Source of the DNA: Aphanomyces cochlioides
Lineage: Eukaryota > Oomycota > Saprolegniomycetes > Saprolegniales > Verrucalvaceae
Length of the DNA: 64,000 nucleotides
Assembly (NCBI GenBank): GCA_019828595.1
Contig: JAHQRK010000026.1
Location: forward strand, 496,001-560,000
Direction of reading: 5' to 3'
The notes under the pieces: model-generated
Told to the model about the DNA's origin: nothing
Seen by the model: the letters and a program-made list of their open reading frames with translations, nothing else
The model's database searches: none
Translations under genes and position numbers: made by a program
Shown here: positions 41,531 to 55,026 of the stretch, piece after piece
How positions within the stretch are numbered: position 1 is the first letter of the stretch
Layout of the letters: every line of letters starts with the position of its first letter

Positions 41531-44500
41531 ATGATTGACAACAACTTCTCCGATGTCCCAACTGAACTCGTGGACTGGGACCCACAAATCATCTCCCTCA
41601 ACACCAATGGCTTCTCCAACAGTCATCGGTACATCCTCGACAAACTATCAAGTGTTCACGACGTTTCCTTTATCCAAGAAACCCGTTTCCGCACGCCATG
41701 TCTCCACGACCGTGTTGCGTTCCATTGGCAACGCATCACAAACCACGAAGGCTCTTTGTTCTTTGAAGAGCCTATTTACCCTGAAGTATCCACGTCGCCA
41801 GCCACTGGAGGTCTGGCTACGTTGATATATCCTCACTCTCCTTTGAAGAACGCCACTCAAGTCCCTCATGACAACCCAGTGCTTCGTGGTCGTTATCTAC
41901 AAGTGCGATGTACTCTGGGTCCACTGACAGTCGTTCTCCACAATATCTATGCGCCGGCAGCCTTCCAAGAACGAGCAAGTTACTTCGAAGAATTGCCACG
42001 CGACTTTCCTCCACATGCGCTCCACATTGTTGGAGGAGATTTCAACTGCACTCTCAACAAAGATTTGGATTCGTTGAGACCCAGTACCTCCACCATGGCC
42101 GGCACCCTTCAACTGGAACAATGGATGCACAGTTTGTCTCTGGTGGATCTGTTTCGCCGTCAAAACCCCGTGGCACGAGCCTTCACAAGTCCCACACTCA
42201 CCAACCGACTTGACTACATCTTTTGTTCGTCCACCTTGGCGGGTCTTCGTCATTGGAAGGCGACGCACATGCCACACGTTCCACAGGCTGACCACGTGGC
42301 TTGTCGTATCATCTCAAAGCGTCAAACATTGCGCCATGGCTCTGGATCATGGAAAGCTCCAACTTGGCTACTTCGTCTACCACGAGCGGCCGAGATTGTT
42401 CATGGATGTCTGGATCGATTTTTGGACAAGTCTCCAACATTCCACAATATCTCCAAGGCCTACGACATACTGGTCAATGATATCCGCTCCCAACTCAAAG
42501 AATTCCATTCTCAACGATTGGAGAAACAACGTCTGCCGTTGAAGAAGTTAGCTGTCGAGATCGCTTCGCTTTTGCAAGTCCCCAACATGCGTCAAGATGC
42601 AGTGCTGGTGGATCGAGTGCGAGACCTTCAAAAGCAAATTCACGAGCTGCAAGATCGAGACAAGCAGTTTCGTCAAGACCAGGCGTTCCAACTTCACTTG
42701 TACAAAGCAGAGCGCTCGTCCAAGTTCCACTTCATGTCCCCTGTCCCTACCCCCTTGAAGAAGACAGTCTTCAAAGAGTTGGTGGATGTCAATGGAAATG
42801 TTGTCTCCAATCAACAAGGCATGTCTGACGTCCTGGTCGACTACTACAAGGACTTGTTTGCAGCTCCCGAGGTGCAGCGATCTGGAGACGAAGTGTCGTC
42901 ATTTCTGACCCCATTGACTCGACACAAGCAACTGCCAGAGCAAGCCCAGAAAGAGCTGTCGGCTCCCTTGCGCGCCAACGAGTTCTATCATGCTATTCGA
43001 CACAGCAGTTCGAACTCAGCGCCAGGTCCCAACGCTCTGCCATTCGAAGTCCTCAAACTTGCACCTCACAAGTGGTCGTTGGTATTGGAGCTGCTATTCA
43101 CACACCAGCTCCATTCTCACCCTCGCTTGACTCCCATGCAACTTGTCAGTACGCTGGTGTTGCTGCACAAGAAAGGCCCCAAGTCACAAGCCAAGAACTA
43201 TCGGCCCATTAGCCTACTCAACACGGATGTGAAAATCCTGACGAGTATTCTGGCTTATCGACTCCAGCGCCACATTCGACACATCATCCACCCGGACCAG
43301 CAAGGCTTTATCCGTCGAAGCAATATCCAAACCAATATTGCACGACTGGATGACATGCTGCACCACATCAAACTACACAGTCCGTCCTCGATGGTGGCAC
43401 TGCTTGACTTTGAGAAAGCTTTTGATCGCGTGGACCACGCGTACTTGCTCCGCGTCCTCCGTCACTATGGCTTTCCCGAAACCTTTGTTGACATGGTTCG
43501 CGTACTGTACTCGGGCCGCAAGTCTCGCATCTTGGTGAACGGCTTCTTGTCCAAGCCAGTTCACATCTCACGCGGTGTGTTGCAAGGTGATCCACTGTCG
43601 CCACTTCTGTTTGTGATCGCTTTGGAACCGATGTGCCAACTCCTACGGCAACACTCCAACTATGGCATCAAGTGTGGGGATCGCTACCACACTGGGAGTT
43701 ACTTTGCCGACGACTCGCAACTCTATGCGGCAAATGAGACGTGCCTCCATCGGCAGCTTGCATTGGTTCAAACCTTTTGCGACAAGTCTGGTTTCCGACT
43801 CAACGTAGACAAGACCCAAATTCTGACCTACAGCCAGTTGAATGGGAACCTTGCCTCACTACAAGTTACTTCCGACAGTCCCGTGAAGGCTCTTGGTATC
43901 TTGGTTGCGCCCAATCTTTCTCCATTGGCACGTTTCAATTACGTGTTTGAGAAGTTTGTGGCTCGCTTGTCTTTGTGGCTCTACAAGGCTCGAACCATGG
44001 CCGGAAAAGTCACTATCCTGCACAGCATATGTCTGCCTGTGTTATGGTACCAACTGGCTTTTGTCCCTGCCGACAAAGACCTGGCCAAAAAGATCGACAA
44101 GGCCATGCTTCAATTTATGCATGGTGAAGAAATCAACCCATCCTCCTCTGTCCATGGCCTCCGTTTGATCAAAAAGGAGATCATATTCATGCCGAAGAAG
44201 TCCGGTGGCTTAGGCCTGCACCATGCACTTGCTTTATGGCAACAACACAACCGCTCTGTCATGATCAGATGCATTCAAGCCATCACCACCCCACCCCGCA
44301 AGTCTGCCATGTCCGCCTGGATTACGCCGGGCTATACTCTCCTCGAGAAGGCTTTTCATCCATGGGGTTCCCCCCGAGATCTCCTCTTGGCAAATGGCTC
44401 TTCTGCATTCATCAGACAACTGTACAAGAATCCCAATATCACTCCAATGTGGAAAGCCTTATTGAGTAGCTGGTTTGAATCCCGCTGGACTCCGTACGGC

Positions 44501-45585
44501 TGTCCAAATCACATCTCATCTTTGGATGTTCCCCTTTGGCACAACTCGTATCTGCCTGGACTCGAAGACCTATACGATCAGTGCTCTACATCGACGCAAG
44601 ACCAAGCCAATGTATTGGCTTCGCTTCACATCACGAAGTTGTCGCATTTGTTGACTCCGTGTCAGCGAGTTTGGCCAGCTTCGATCTTGTTCGACAAAAT
44701 CAACCGTGCCTGCCGCCAAGCCAATTTTGTCCCTCCAACGAAACAATGGATCTCAATCTTGGTGACCAAGTTATCACGATTGTTTGAGATTGTTTCTGAA
44801 GAGGATGCTCCCGTGTTCCACTTGCCGACGCCTAGCTCTGAATGGATGGAATGGCACTGGATGATTCACCCTGACTCGAGTCCGATCTTGTTGGCGTTTG
44901 CGACTTCGAAATCGGCTAAGATCAGAGCTTCTCCAGCTGTCAGCTCGTCCATTCTTCCTACCAAGCATCTCAACCTGCCATCCAACTTTTACGAAGACCC
45001 CAAGCGCCTTACCCAACTTGCCGCCTTCCTCCAACCCGACCACATTCTCCCTCGATATGGAGAGTTCATTTTCAAGACCCTTCTCCGCGCCAACGCCATG
45101 CAATATCTGTTTCAGTACCAAGACCCCAAGCCGACGTGTGTCTTCTGTCGTGTCAATGAGACGTACGAGCATTTCCTGTTCTCTTGTGGATATGGTCAAT
45201 CTGTTTGGTATTTCTTCAAGGCGATCCAGCGACTGCTCGAGTGTTCCTTTCCGTCCACGTGTCTGGAAATGTTCTACGAGACGCCCAAGCCGTCCGATGG
45301 ATATATATCCGTGGCTATCTGAAGATCTGGCCGATTGTCCGAGCCTGCGTGTATTATCAAATATGGCTCCAACGTGCCGATCGCACCTTTCGACCCGACC
45401 TCACAGCGAAGAGTCCGATGGAAGTTGCCATTCATGCTGCCTCTTTGATCAAGCTACATCTACAACAGCTCCTGGTTGATCTCCCTCTCAAGAAGGGATA
45501 CACCAAGGTATTCAATGTGCTCAAGCATCTATCTTCGGACCACTGGTTACGTCAACACATCATTCCTAACAGCGTCGTTTCATGA
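41531..45585 (+). pseudogene. LINE ORF2 with C-terminal frameshift, in E10
   Basis: Open from ATG 41531 through APE, RT (FADD intact) and the zinc finger to 45322, where the GYISVAI variant ends it after about 1263 residues instead of 1351. The last 88 codons remain in another frame up to 45585. Catalytic motifs are complete, so partial activity is conceivable, but the conserved C-terminal tail is lost. Confidence 0.87.
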
Positions 45586-45927
45586 GAGAGCTGACGGCTC
45601 ACTCACATCATCTCCTGTTCAATGACCACTTTGCCATATTCTCTTTTCCAAATTCTATTTATACAGTACGAGGCAAACTAGTAAGTCATTAGGGCCTTTG
45701 CTCAAAAATAAGGTTAATACAACTCATTTAACCAAAGGACAAGTATAGAATACACCGCGGTAAGGACTTCTGTAGAAGTCACGTTTGGACATACGACAAC
45801 TCCATAGGATGTTGCACGAAATACGCTTGACAAATCTTGGCATCGTCATTCGGTTTTGCCCCACGTTATGAGAGAAATCCGACTGTGATCGTCGTCGTTA
45901 AATACCGCCGCACAACAATCGATAGTG

Positions 45928-46003
45928 TTTTAACCAATCAACTGTGCTTGTACATTTGGAACTCTCAGTTCCAAACGTACAAGCACACTTTTAACCAATC
46001 AAC
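45928..46003 (+). repeat. Satellite hairpin flanked by 15-bp direct repeats (first unit)
   Basis: TTTTAACCAATCAAC occurs at 45928-45942 and 45989-46003. Between them are a 21-base arm starting TGTGCTTGTAC (45943-45963), loop CTC, and a 21-base arm ending GTACAAGCACA (45967-45987), complementary except for one position. Each direct repeat holds AACCAATCA, a CCAAT-box match. It is repeated in every unit. Confidence 0.85.
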
Positions 46004-49000
46004 GACTTGTGCTCATTTTGTACCCAATGATCATCGACCTGTACTCGGTATGAACAGTGCATAAGGCGAACAACTCCATCATGGGTGGCACGAAATTCTC
46101 GTATTTTGAAAATTGAATCGGACAAGTCACAATTCACTTTCCAAAGTGTATTCTTGTGAGAGTTTCGCTCCGACGAGCAATTCGTGGCTCAAACCACATC
46201 TCAACTATTTCGGCAATGCCATCCATGGTATGCTGTGAGATCTTCAAAGTCAGCGTGGGTGAACTTCAGCGTTGCATTCTCCGAGATCGCCTCTCCCCGG
46301 TGGTCAAATCCAAAGGACAAGTATAGAATACACCGCGGTAAGGACTTCTGTAGATGTCACCTTTGGACATACGACAACTCCATAGGATGTTGCACGAAAT
46401 ACGCTTGACAAATCTTGGCATCGTCATTCGGTTTTGCCCCACGTTATGAGAGAAATCCGACTGTGATCGTCGTCGTTAAATACCGCCGCACAACAATCGA
46501 TAGTGTTTTAACCAATCAACTGTGCTTGTACATTTGGAACTCTCAGTTCCAAACGTACAAGCACACTTTTAACCAATCAACGACTTGTGCTCATTTTGTA
46601 CCCAATGATCATCGACCTGTACTCGGTATGAACAGTGCATAAGGCGAACAACTCCGTCATGGGTGGCACGAAATTCTCGTATTTTGAAAATTGAATCGGA
46701 CAAGTCACAATTCACTTTCCAAAGTGTATTCTTGTGAGAGTTTCGCTCCGACGAGCAATTCGTGGCTCAAACCACATCTCAACTATTTCGGCAATGCCAT
46801 CCATGGTATGCTGTGAGATCTTCAAAGTCAGCGTGGGTGAACTTCAGCGTTGCATTCTCCGAGATCGCCTCTCCCCGGTGGTCAAATCCAAAGGACAAGT
46901 ATAGAATACACCGCGGTAAGGACTTCTGTAGATGTCACCTTTGGACATACGACAACTCCATAGGATGTTGCACGAAATACGCTTGACAAATCTTGGCATC
47001 GTCATTCGGTTTTGCCCCACGTTATGAGAGAAATCCGACTGTGATCGTCGTCGTTAAATACCGCCGCACAACAATCGATAGTGTTTTAACCAATCAACTG
47101 TGCTTGTACATTTGGAACTCTCAGTTCCAAACGTACAAGCACACTTTTAACCAATCAACGACTTGTGCTCATTTTGTACCCAATGATCATCGACCTGTAC
47201 TCGGTATGAACAGTGCATAAGGCGAACAACTCCGTCATGGGTGGCACGAAATTCTCGTATTTTGAAAATTGAATCGGACAAGTCACAATTCACTTTCCAA
47301 AGTGTATTCTTGTGAGAGTTTCGCTCCGACGAGCAATTCGTGGCTCAAACCACATCTCAACTATTTCGGCAATGCCATCCATGGTATGCTGTGAGATCTT
47401 CAAAGTCAGCGTGGGTGAACTTCAGCGTTGCATTCTCCGAGATCGCCTCTCCCCGGTGGTCAAATCCAAAGGACAAGTATAGAATACACCGCGGTAAGGA
47501 CTTCTGTAGATGTCACCTTTGGACATACGACAACTCCATAGGATGTTGCACGAAATACGCTTGACAAATCTTGGCATCGTCATTCGGTTTTGCCCCACGT
47601 TATGAGAGAAATCCGACTGTGATCGTCGTCGTTAAATACCGCCGCACAACAATCGATAGTGTTTTAACCAATCAACTGTGCTTGTACATTTGGAACTCTC
47701 AGTTCCAAACGTACAAGCACACTTTTAACCAATCAACGACTTGTGCTCATTTTGTACCCAATGATCATCGACCTGTACTCGGTATGAACAGTGCATAAGG
47801 CGAACAACTCCGTCATGGGTGGCACGAAATTCTCGTATTTTGAAAATTGAATCGGACAAGTCACAATTCACTTTCCAAAGTGTATTCTTGTGAGAGTTTC
47901 GCTCCGACGAGCAATTCGTGGCTCAAACCACATCTCAACTATTTCGGCAATGCATCCATGGTATGCTGTGAGATCTTCAAAGTCAGCGTGGGTGAACTTC
48001 AGCGTTGCATTCTCCGAGATCGCCTCTCCCCGGTGGTCAAATCCAAAGGACAAGTATAGAATACACCGCGGTAAGGACTTCTGTAGATGTCACCTTTGGA
48101 CATACGACAACTCCATAGGATGTTGCACGAAATACGCTTGACAAATCTTGGCATCGTCATTCGGTTTTGCCCCACGTTATGAGAGAAATCCGACTGTGAT
48201 CGTCGTCGTTAAATACCGCCGCACAACAATCGATAGTGTTTTAACCAATCAACTGTGCTTGTACATTTGGAACTCTCAGTTCCAAACGTACAAGCACACT
48301 TTTAACCAATCAACGACTTGTGCTCATTTTGTACCCAATGATCATCGACCTGTACTCGGTATGAACAGTGCATAAGGCGAACAACTCCGTCATGGGTGGC
48401 ACGAAATTCTCGTATTTTGAAAATTGAATCGGACAAGTCACAATTCACTTTCCAAAGTGTATTCTTGTGAGAGTTTCGCTCCGACGAGCAATTCGTGGCT
48501 CAAACCACATCTCAACTATTTCGGCAATGCCATCCATGGTATGCTGTGAAATCTTCAAAGTCAGCGTGGGTGAACTTCAGCGTTGCATTCTCCGAGATCG
48601 CCTCTCCCCGGTGGTCAAATCCAAAGGACAAGTATAGAATACACCGCGGTAAGGACTTCTGTAGATGTCACCTTTGGACATACGACAACTCCATAGGATG
48701 TTGCACGAAATACGCTTGACAAATCTTGGCATCGTCATTCGGTTTTGCCCCACGTTATGAGAGAAATCCGACTGTGATCGTCGTCGTTAAATACCGCCGC
48801 ACAACAATCGATAGTGTTTTAACCAATCAACTGTGCTTGTACATTTGGAACTCTCAGTTCCAAACGTACAAGCACACTTTTAACCAATCAACGACTTGTG
48901 CTCATTTTGTACCCAATGATCATCGACCTGTACTCGGTATGAACAGTGCATAAGGCGAACAACTCCGTCATGGGTGGCACGAAATTCTCGTATTTTGAAA

Positions 49001-52000
49001 ATTGAATCGGACAAGTCACAATTCACTTTCCAAAGTGTATTCTTGTGAGAGTTTCGCTCCGACGAGCAATTCGTGGCTCAAACCACATCTCAACTATTTC
49101 GGCAATGCCATCCATGGTATGCTGTGAGATCTTCAAAGTCAGCGTGGGTGAACTTCAGCGTTGCATTCTCCGAGATCGCCTCTCCCCGGTGGTCAAATCC
49201 AAAGGACAAGTATAGAATACACCGCGGTAAGGACTTCTGTAGATGTCACCTTTGGACATACGACAACTCCATAGGATGTTGCACGAAATACGCTTGACAA
49301 ATCTTGGCATCGTCATTCGGTTTTGCCCCACGTTATGAGAGAAATCCGACTGTGATCGTCGTCGTTAAATACCGCCGCACAACAATCGATAGTGTTTTAA
49401 CCAATCAACTGTGCTTGTACATTTGGAACTCTCAGTTCCAAACGTACAAGCACACTTTTAACCAATCAACGACTTGTGCTCATTTTGTACCCAATGATCA
49501 TCGACCTGTACTCGGTATGAACAGTGCATAAGGCGAACAACTCCGTCATGGGTGGCACGAAATTCTCGTATTTTGAAAATTGAATCGGACAAGTCACAAT
49601 TCACTTTCCAAAGTGTATTCTTGTGAGAGTTTCGCTCCGACGAGCAATTCGTGGCTCAAACCACATCTCAACTATTTCGGCAATGCCATCCATGGTATGC
49701 TGTGAGATCTTCAAAGTCAGCGTGGGTGAACTTCAGCGTTGCATTCTCCGAGATCGCCTCTCCCCGGTGGTCAAATCCAAAGGACAAGTATAGAATACAC
49801 CGCGGTAAGGACTTCTGTAGATGTCACCTTTGGACATACGACAACTCCATAGGATGTTGCACGAAATACGCTTGACAAATCTTGGCATCGTCATTCGGTT
49901 TTGCCCCACGTTATGAGAGAAATCCGACTGTGATCGTCGTCGTTAAATACCGCCGCACAACAATCGATAGTGTTTTAACCAATCAACTGTGCTTGTACAT
50001 TTGGAACTCTCAGTTCCAAACGTACAAGCACACTTTTAACCAATCAACGACTTGTGCTCATTTTGTACCCAATGATCATCGACCTGTACTCGGTATGAAC
50101 AGTGCATAAGGCGAACAACTCCGTCATGGGTGGCACGAAATTCTCGTATTTTGAAAATTGAATCGGACAAGTCACAATTCACTTTCCAAAGTGTATTCTT
50201 GTGAGAGTTTCGCTCCGACGAGCAATTCGTGGCTCAAACCACATCTCAACTATTTCGGCAATGCCATCCATGGTATGCTGTGAGATCTTCAAAGTCAGCG
50301 TGGGTGAACTTCAGCGTTGCATTCTCCGAGATCGCCTCTCCCCGGTGGTCAAATCCAAAGGACAAGTATAGAATACACCGCGGTAAGGACTTCTGTAGAT
50401 GTCACGTTTGGACATACGACAACTCCATAGGATGTTGCACGAAATACGCTTGACAAATCTTGGCATCGTCATTCGGTTTTGCCCCACGTTATGAGAGAAA
50501 TCCGACTGTGATCGTCGTCGTTAAATACCGCCGCACAACAATCGATAGTGTTTTAACCAATCAACTGTGCTTGTACATTTGGAACCAGTTCCAAACGTAC
50601 AAGCACACTTTTAACCAATCAACGACTTGTGCTCATTTTGTACCCAATGATCATCGACCTGTACTCGGTATGAACAGTGCATAAGGCGAACAACTCCGTC
50701 ATGGGTGGCACGAAATTCTCGTATTTTGAAAATTGAATCGGACAAGTCACAATTCACTTTCCAAAGTGTATTCTTGTGAGAGTTTCGCTCCGACGAGCAA
50801 TTCGTGGCTCAAACCACATCTCAACTATTTCGGCAATGCCATCCATGGTATGCTGTGAGATCTTCAAAGTCAGCGTGGGTGAACTTCAGCGTTGCATTCT
50901 CCGAGATCGCCTCTCCCCGGTGGTCAAATCCAAAGGACAAGTATAGAATACACCGCGGTAAGGACTTCTGTAGATGTCACCTTTGGACATACGACAACTC
51001 CATAGGATGTTGCACGAAATACGCTTGACAAATCTTGGCATCGTCATTCGGTTTTGCCCCACGTTATGAGAGAAATCCGACTGTGATCGTCGTCGTTAAA
51101 TACCGCCGCACAACAATCGATAGTGTTTTAACCAATCAACTGTGCTTGTACATTTGGAACTCTCAGTTCCAAACGTACAAGCACACTTTTAACCAATCAA
51201 CGACTTGTGCTCATTTTGTACCCAATGATCATCGACCTGTACTCGGTATGAACAGTGCATAAGGCGAACAACTCCGTCATGGGTGGCACGAAATTCTCGT
51301 ATTTTGAAAATTGAATCGGACAAGTCACAATTCACTTTCCAAAGTGTATTCTTGTGAGAGTTTCGCTCCGACGAGCAATTCGTGGCTCAAACCACATCTC
51401 AACTATTTCGGCAATGCCATCCATGGTATGCTGTGAGATCTTCAAAGTCAGCGTGGGTGAACTTCAGCGTTGCATTCTCCGAGATCGCCTCTCCCCGGTG
51501 GTCAAATCCAAAGGACAAGTATAGAATACACCGCGGTAAGGACTTCTGTAGATGTCACGTTTGGACATACGACAACTCCATAGGATGTTGCACGAAATAC
51601 GCTTGACAAATCTTGGCATCGTCATTCGGTTTTGCCCCACGTTATGAGAGAAATCCGACTGTGATCGTCGTCGTTAAATACCGCCGCACAACAATCGATA
51701 GTGTTTTAACCAATCAACTGTGCTTGTACATTTGGAACTCTCAGTTCCAAACGTACAAGCACACTTTTAACCAATCAACGACTTGTGCTCATTTTGTACC
51801 CAATGATCATCGACCTGTACTCGGTATGAACAGTGCATAAGGCGAACAACTCCGTCATGGGTGGCACGAAATTCTCGTATTTTGAAAATTGAATCGGACA
51901 AGTCACAATTCACTTTCCAAAGTGTATTCTTGTGAGAGTTTCGCTCCGACGAGCAATTCGTGGCTCAAACCACATCTCAACTATTTCGGCAATGCCATCC

Positions 52001-54959
52001 ATGGTATGCTGTGAGATCTTCAAAGTCAGCGTGGGTGAACTTCAGCGTTGCATTCTCCGAGATCGCCTCTCCCCGGTGGTCAAATCCAAAGGACAAGTAT
52101 AGAATACACCGCGGTAAGGACTTCTGTAGATGTCACCTTTGGACATACGACAACTCCATAGGATGTTGCACGAAATACGCTTGACAAATCTTGGCATCGT
52201 CATTCGGTTTTGCCCCACGTTATGAGAGAAATCCGACTGTGATCGTCGTCGTTAAATACCGCCGCACAACAATCGATAGTGTTTTAACCAATCAACTGTG
52301 CTTGTACATTTGGAACTCTCAGTTCCAAACGTACAAGCACACTTTTAACCAATCAACGACTTGTGCTCATTTTGTACCCAATGATCATCGACCTGTACTC
52401 GGTATGAACAGTGCATAAGGCGAACAACTCCATCATGGGTGGCACGAAATTCTCGTATTTTGAAAATTGAATCGGACAAGTCACAATTCACTTTCCAAAG
52501 TGTATTCTTGTGAGAGTTTCGCTCCGACGAGCAATTCGTGGCTCAAACCACATCTCAACTATTTCGGCAATGCCATCCATGGTATGCTGTGAGATCTTCA
52601 AAGTCAGCGTGGGTGAACTTCAGCGTTGCATTCTCCGAGATCGCCTCTCCCCGGTGGTCAAATCCAAAGGACAAGTATAGAATACACCGCGGTAAGGACT
52701 TCTGTAGATGTCACCTTTGGACATACGACAACTCCATAGGATGTTGCACGAAATACGCTTGACAAATCTTGGCATCGTCATTCGGTTTTGCCCCACGTTA
52801 TGAGAGAAATCCGACTGTGATCGTCGTCGTTAAATACCGCCGCACAACAATCGATAGTGTTTTAACCAATCAACTGTGCTTGTACATTTGGAACTCTCAG
52901 TTCCAAACGTACAAGCACACTTTTAACCAATCAACGACTTGTGCTCATTTTGTACCCAATGATCATCGACCTGTACTCGGTATGAACAGTGCATAAGGCG
53001 AACAACTCCGTCATGGGTGGCACGAAATTCTCGTATTTTGAAAATTGAATCGGACAAGTCACAATTCACTTTCCAAAGTGTATTCTTGTGAGAGTTTCGC
53101 TCCGACGAGCAATTCGTGGCTCAAACCACATCTCAACTATTTCGGCAATGCCATCCATGGTATGCTGTGAGATCTTCAAAGTCAGCGTGGGTGAACTTCA
53201 GCGTTGCATTCTCCGAGATCGCCTCTCCCCGGTGGTCAAATCCAAAGGACAAGTATAGAATACACCGCGGTAAGGACTTCTGTAGATGTCACCTTTGGAC
53301 ATACGACAACTCCATAGGATGTTGCACGAAATACGCTTGACAAATCTTGGCATCGTCATTCGGTTTTGCCCCACGTTATGAGAGAAATCCGACTGTGATC
53401 GTCGTCGTTAAATACCGCCGCACAACAATCGATAGTGTTTTAACCAATCAACTGTGCTTGTACATTTGGAACTCTCAGTTCCAAACGTACAAGCACACTT
53501 TTAACCAATCAACGACTTGTGCTCATTTTGTACCCAATGATCATCGACCTGTACTCGGTATGAACAGTGCATAAGGCGAACAACTCCGTCATGGGTGGCA
53601 CGAAATTCTCGTATTTTGAAAATTGAATCGGACAAGTCACAATTCACTTTCCAAAGTGTATTCTTGTGAGAGTTTCGCTCCGACGAGCAATTCGTGGCTC
53701 AAACCACATCTCAACTATTTCGGCAATGCCATCCATGGTATGCTGTGAGATCTTCAAAGTCAGCGTGGGTGAACTTCAGCGTTGCATTCTCCGAGATCGC
53801 CTCTCCCCGGTGGTCAAATCCAAAGGACAAGTATAGAATACACCGCGGTAAGGACTTCTGTAGATGTCACCTTTGGACATACGACAACTCCATAGGATGT
53901 TGCACGAAATACGCTTGACAAATCTTGGCATCGTCATTCGGTTTTGCCCCACGTTATGAGAGAAATCCGACTGTGATCGTCGTCGTTAAATACCGCCGCA
54001 CAACAATCGATAGTGTTTTAACCAATCAACTGTGCTTGTACATTTGGAACTCTCAGTTCCAAACGTACAAGCACACTTTTAACCAATCAACGACTTGTGC
54101 TCATTTTGTACCCAATGATCATCGACCTGTACTCGGTATGAACAGTGCATAAGGCGAACAACTCCGTCATGGGTGGCACGAAATTCTCGTATTTTGAAAA
54201 TTGAATCGGACAAGTCACAATTCACTTTCCAAAGTGTATTCTTGTGAGAGTTTCGCTCCGACGAGCAATTCGTGGCTCAAACCACATCTCAACTATTTCG
54301 GCAATGCCATCCATGGTATGCTGTGAGATCTTCAAAGTCAGCGTGGGTGAACTTCAGCGTTGCATTCTCCGAGATCGCCTCTCCCCGGTGGTCAAATCCA
54401 AAGGACAAGTATAGAATACACCGCGGTAAGGACTTCTGTAGATGTCACCTTTGGACATACGACAACTCCATAGGATGTTGCACGAAATACGCTTGACAAA
54501 TCTTGGCATCGTCATTCGGTTTTGCCCCACGTTATGAGAGAAATCCGACTGTGATCGTCGTCGTTAAATACCGCCGCACAACAATCGATAGTGTTTTAAC
54601 CAATCAACTGTGCTTGTACATTTGGAACTCTCAGTTCCAAACGTACAAGCACACTTTTAACCAATCAACGACTTGTGCTCATTTTGTACCCAATGATCAT
54701 CGACCTGTACTCGGTATGAACAGTGCATAAGGCGAACAACTCCATCATGGGTGGCACGAAATTCTCGTATTTTGAAAATTGAATCGGACAAGTCACAATT
54801 CACTTTCCAAAGTGTATTCTTGTGAGAGTTTCGCTCCGACGAGCAATTCGTGGCTCAAACCACATCTCAACTATTTCGGCAATGCCATCCATGGTATGCT
54901 GTGAGATCTTCAAAGTCAGCGTGGGTGAACTTCAGCGTTGCATTCTCCGAGATCGCCTC

Positions 54960-55026
54960 GGTATGCTGTGAGATCTTCAAAGTCAGCGTGGGTGAACTTC
55001 AGCGTTGCATTCTCCGAGATCGCCTC
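54960..55026 (+). repeat. 67-bp internal duplication in a satellite unit (first of three consecutive)
   Basis: The segment from GGTATGCTG to ATCGCCTC is present twice in tandem, making a 645-bp unit. The same duplication follows at 55605-55671 and 56250-56316, in consecutive units. Confidence 0.9.

Larger units (their letters stand above)
40412..45731 (+). mobile_element. LINE copy E10, ORF1 part to 3' end, abutting the satellite
   Basis: Plus-strand copy entered in the middle of ORF1 (GTCGGGTCAG), where the T2 3' end was joined. It then has the rest of ORF1, the spacer, ORF2 and the 3' UTR. Its 3' end CATTTAA lies at 45731. The next bases are CCAAAGGACAAG, which is internal sequence of the 578-bp satellite unit, so this copy, or its source, inserted into the satellite. 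Confidence 0.9.

Noticed and set aside
45928..46003. LINE 3' end (TTTAACC) and satellite direct repeat (TTTTAACCAATCAAC) as related sequences
   Set aside because: Only seven bases are shared, and the actual LINE insertion lies elsewhere in the unit.
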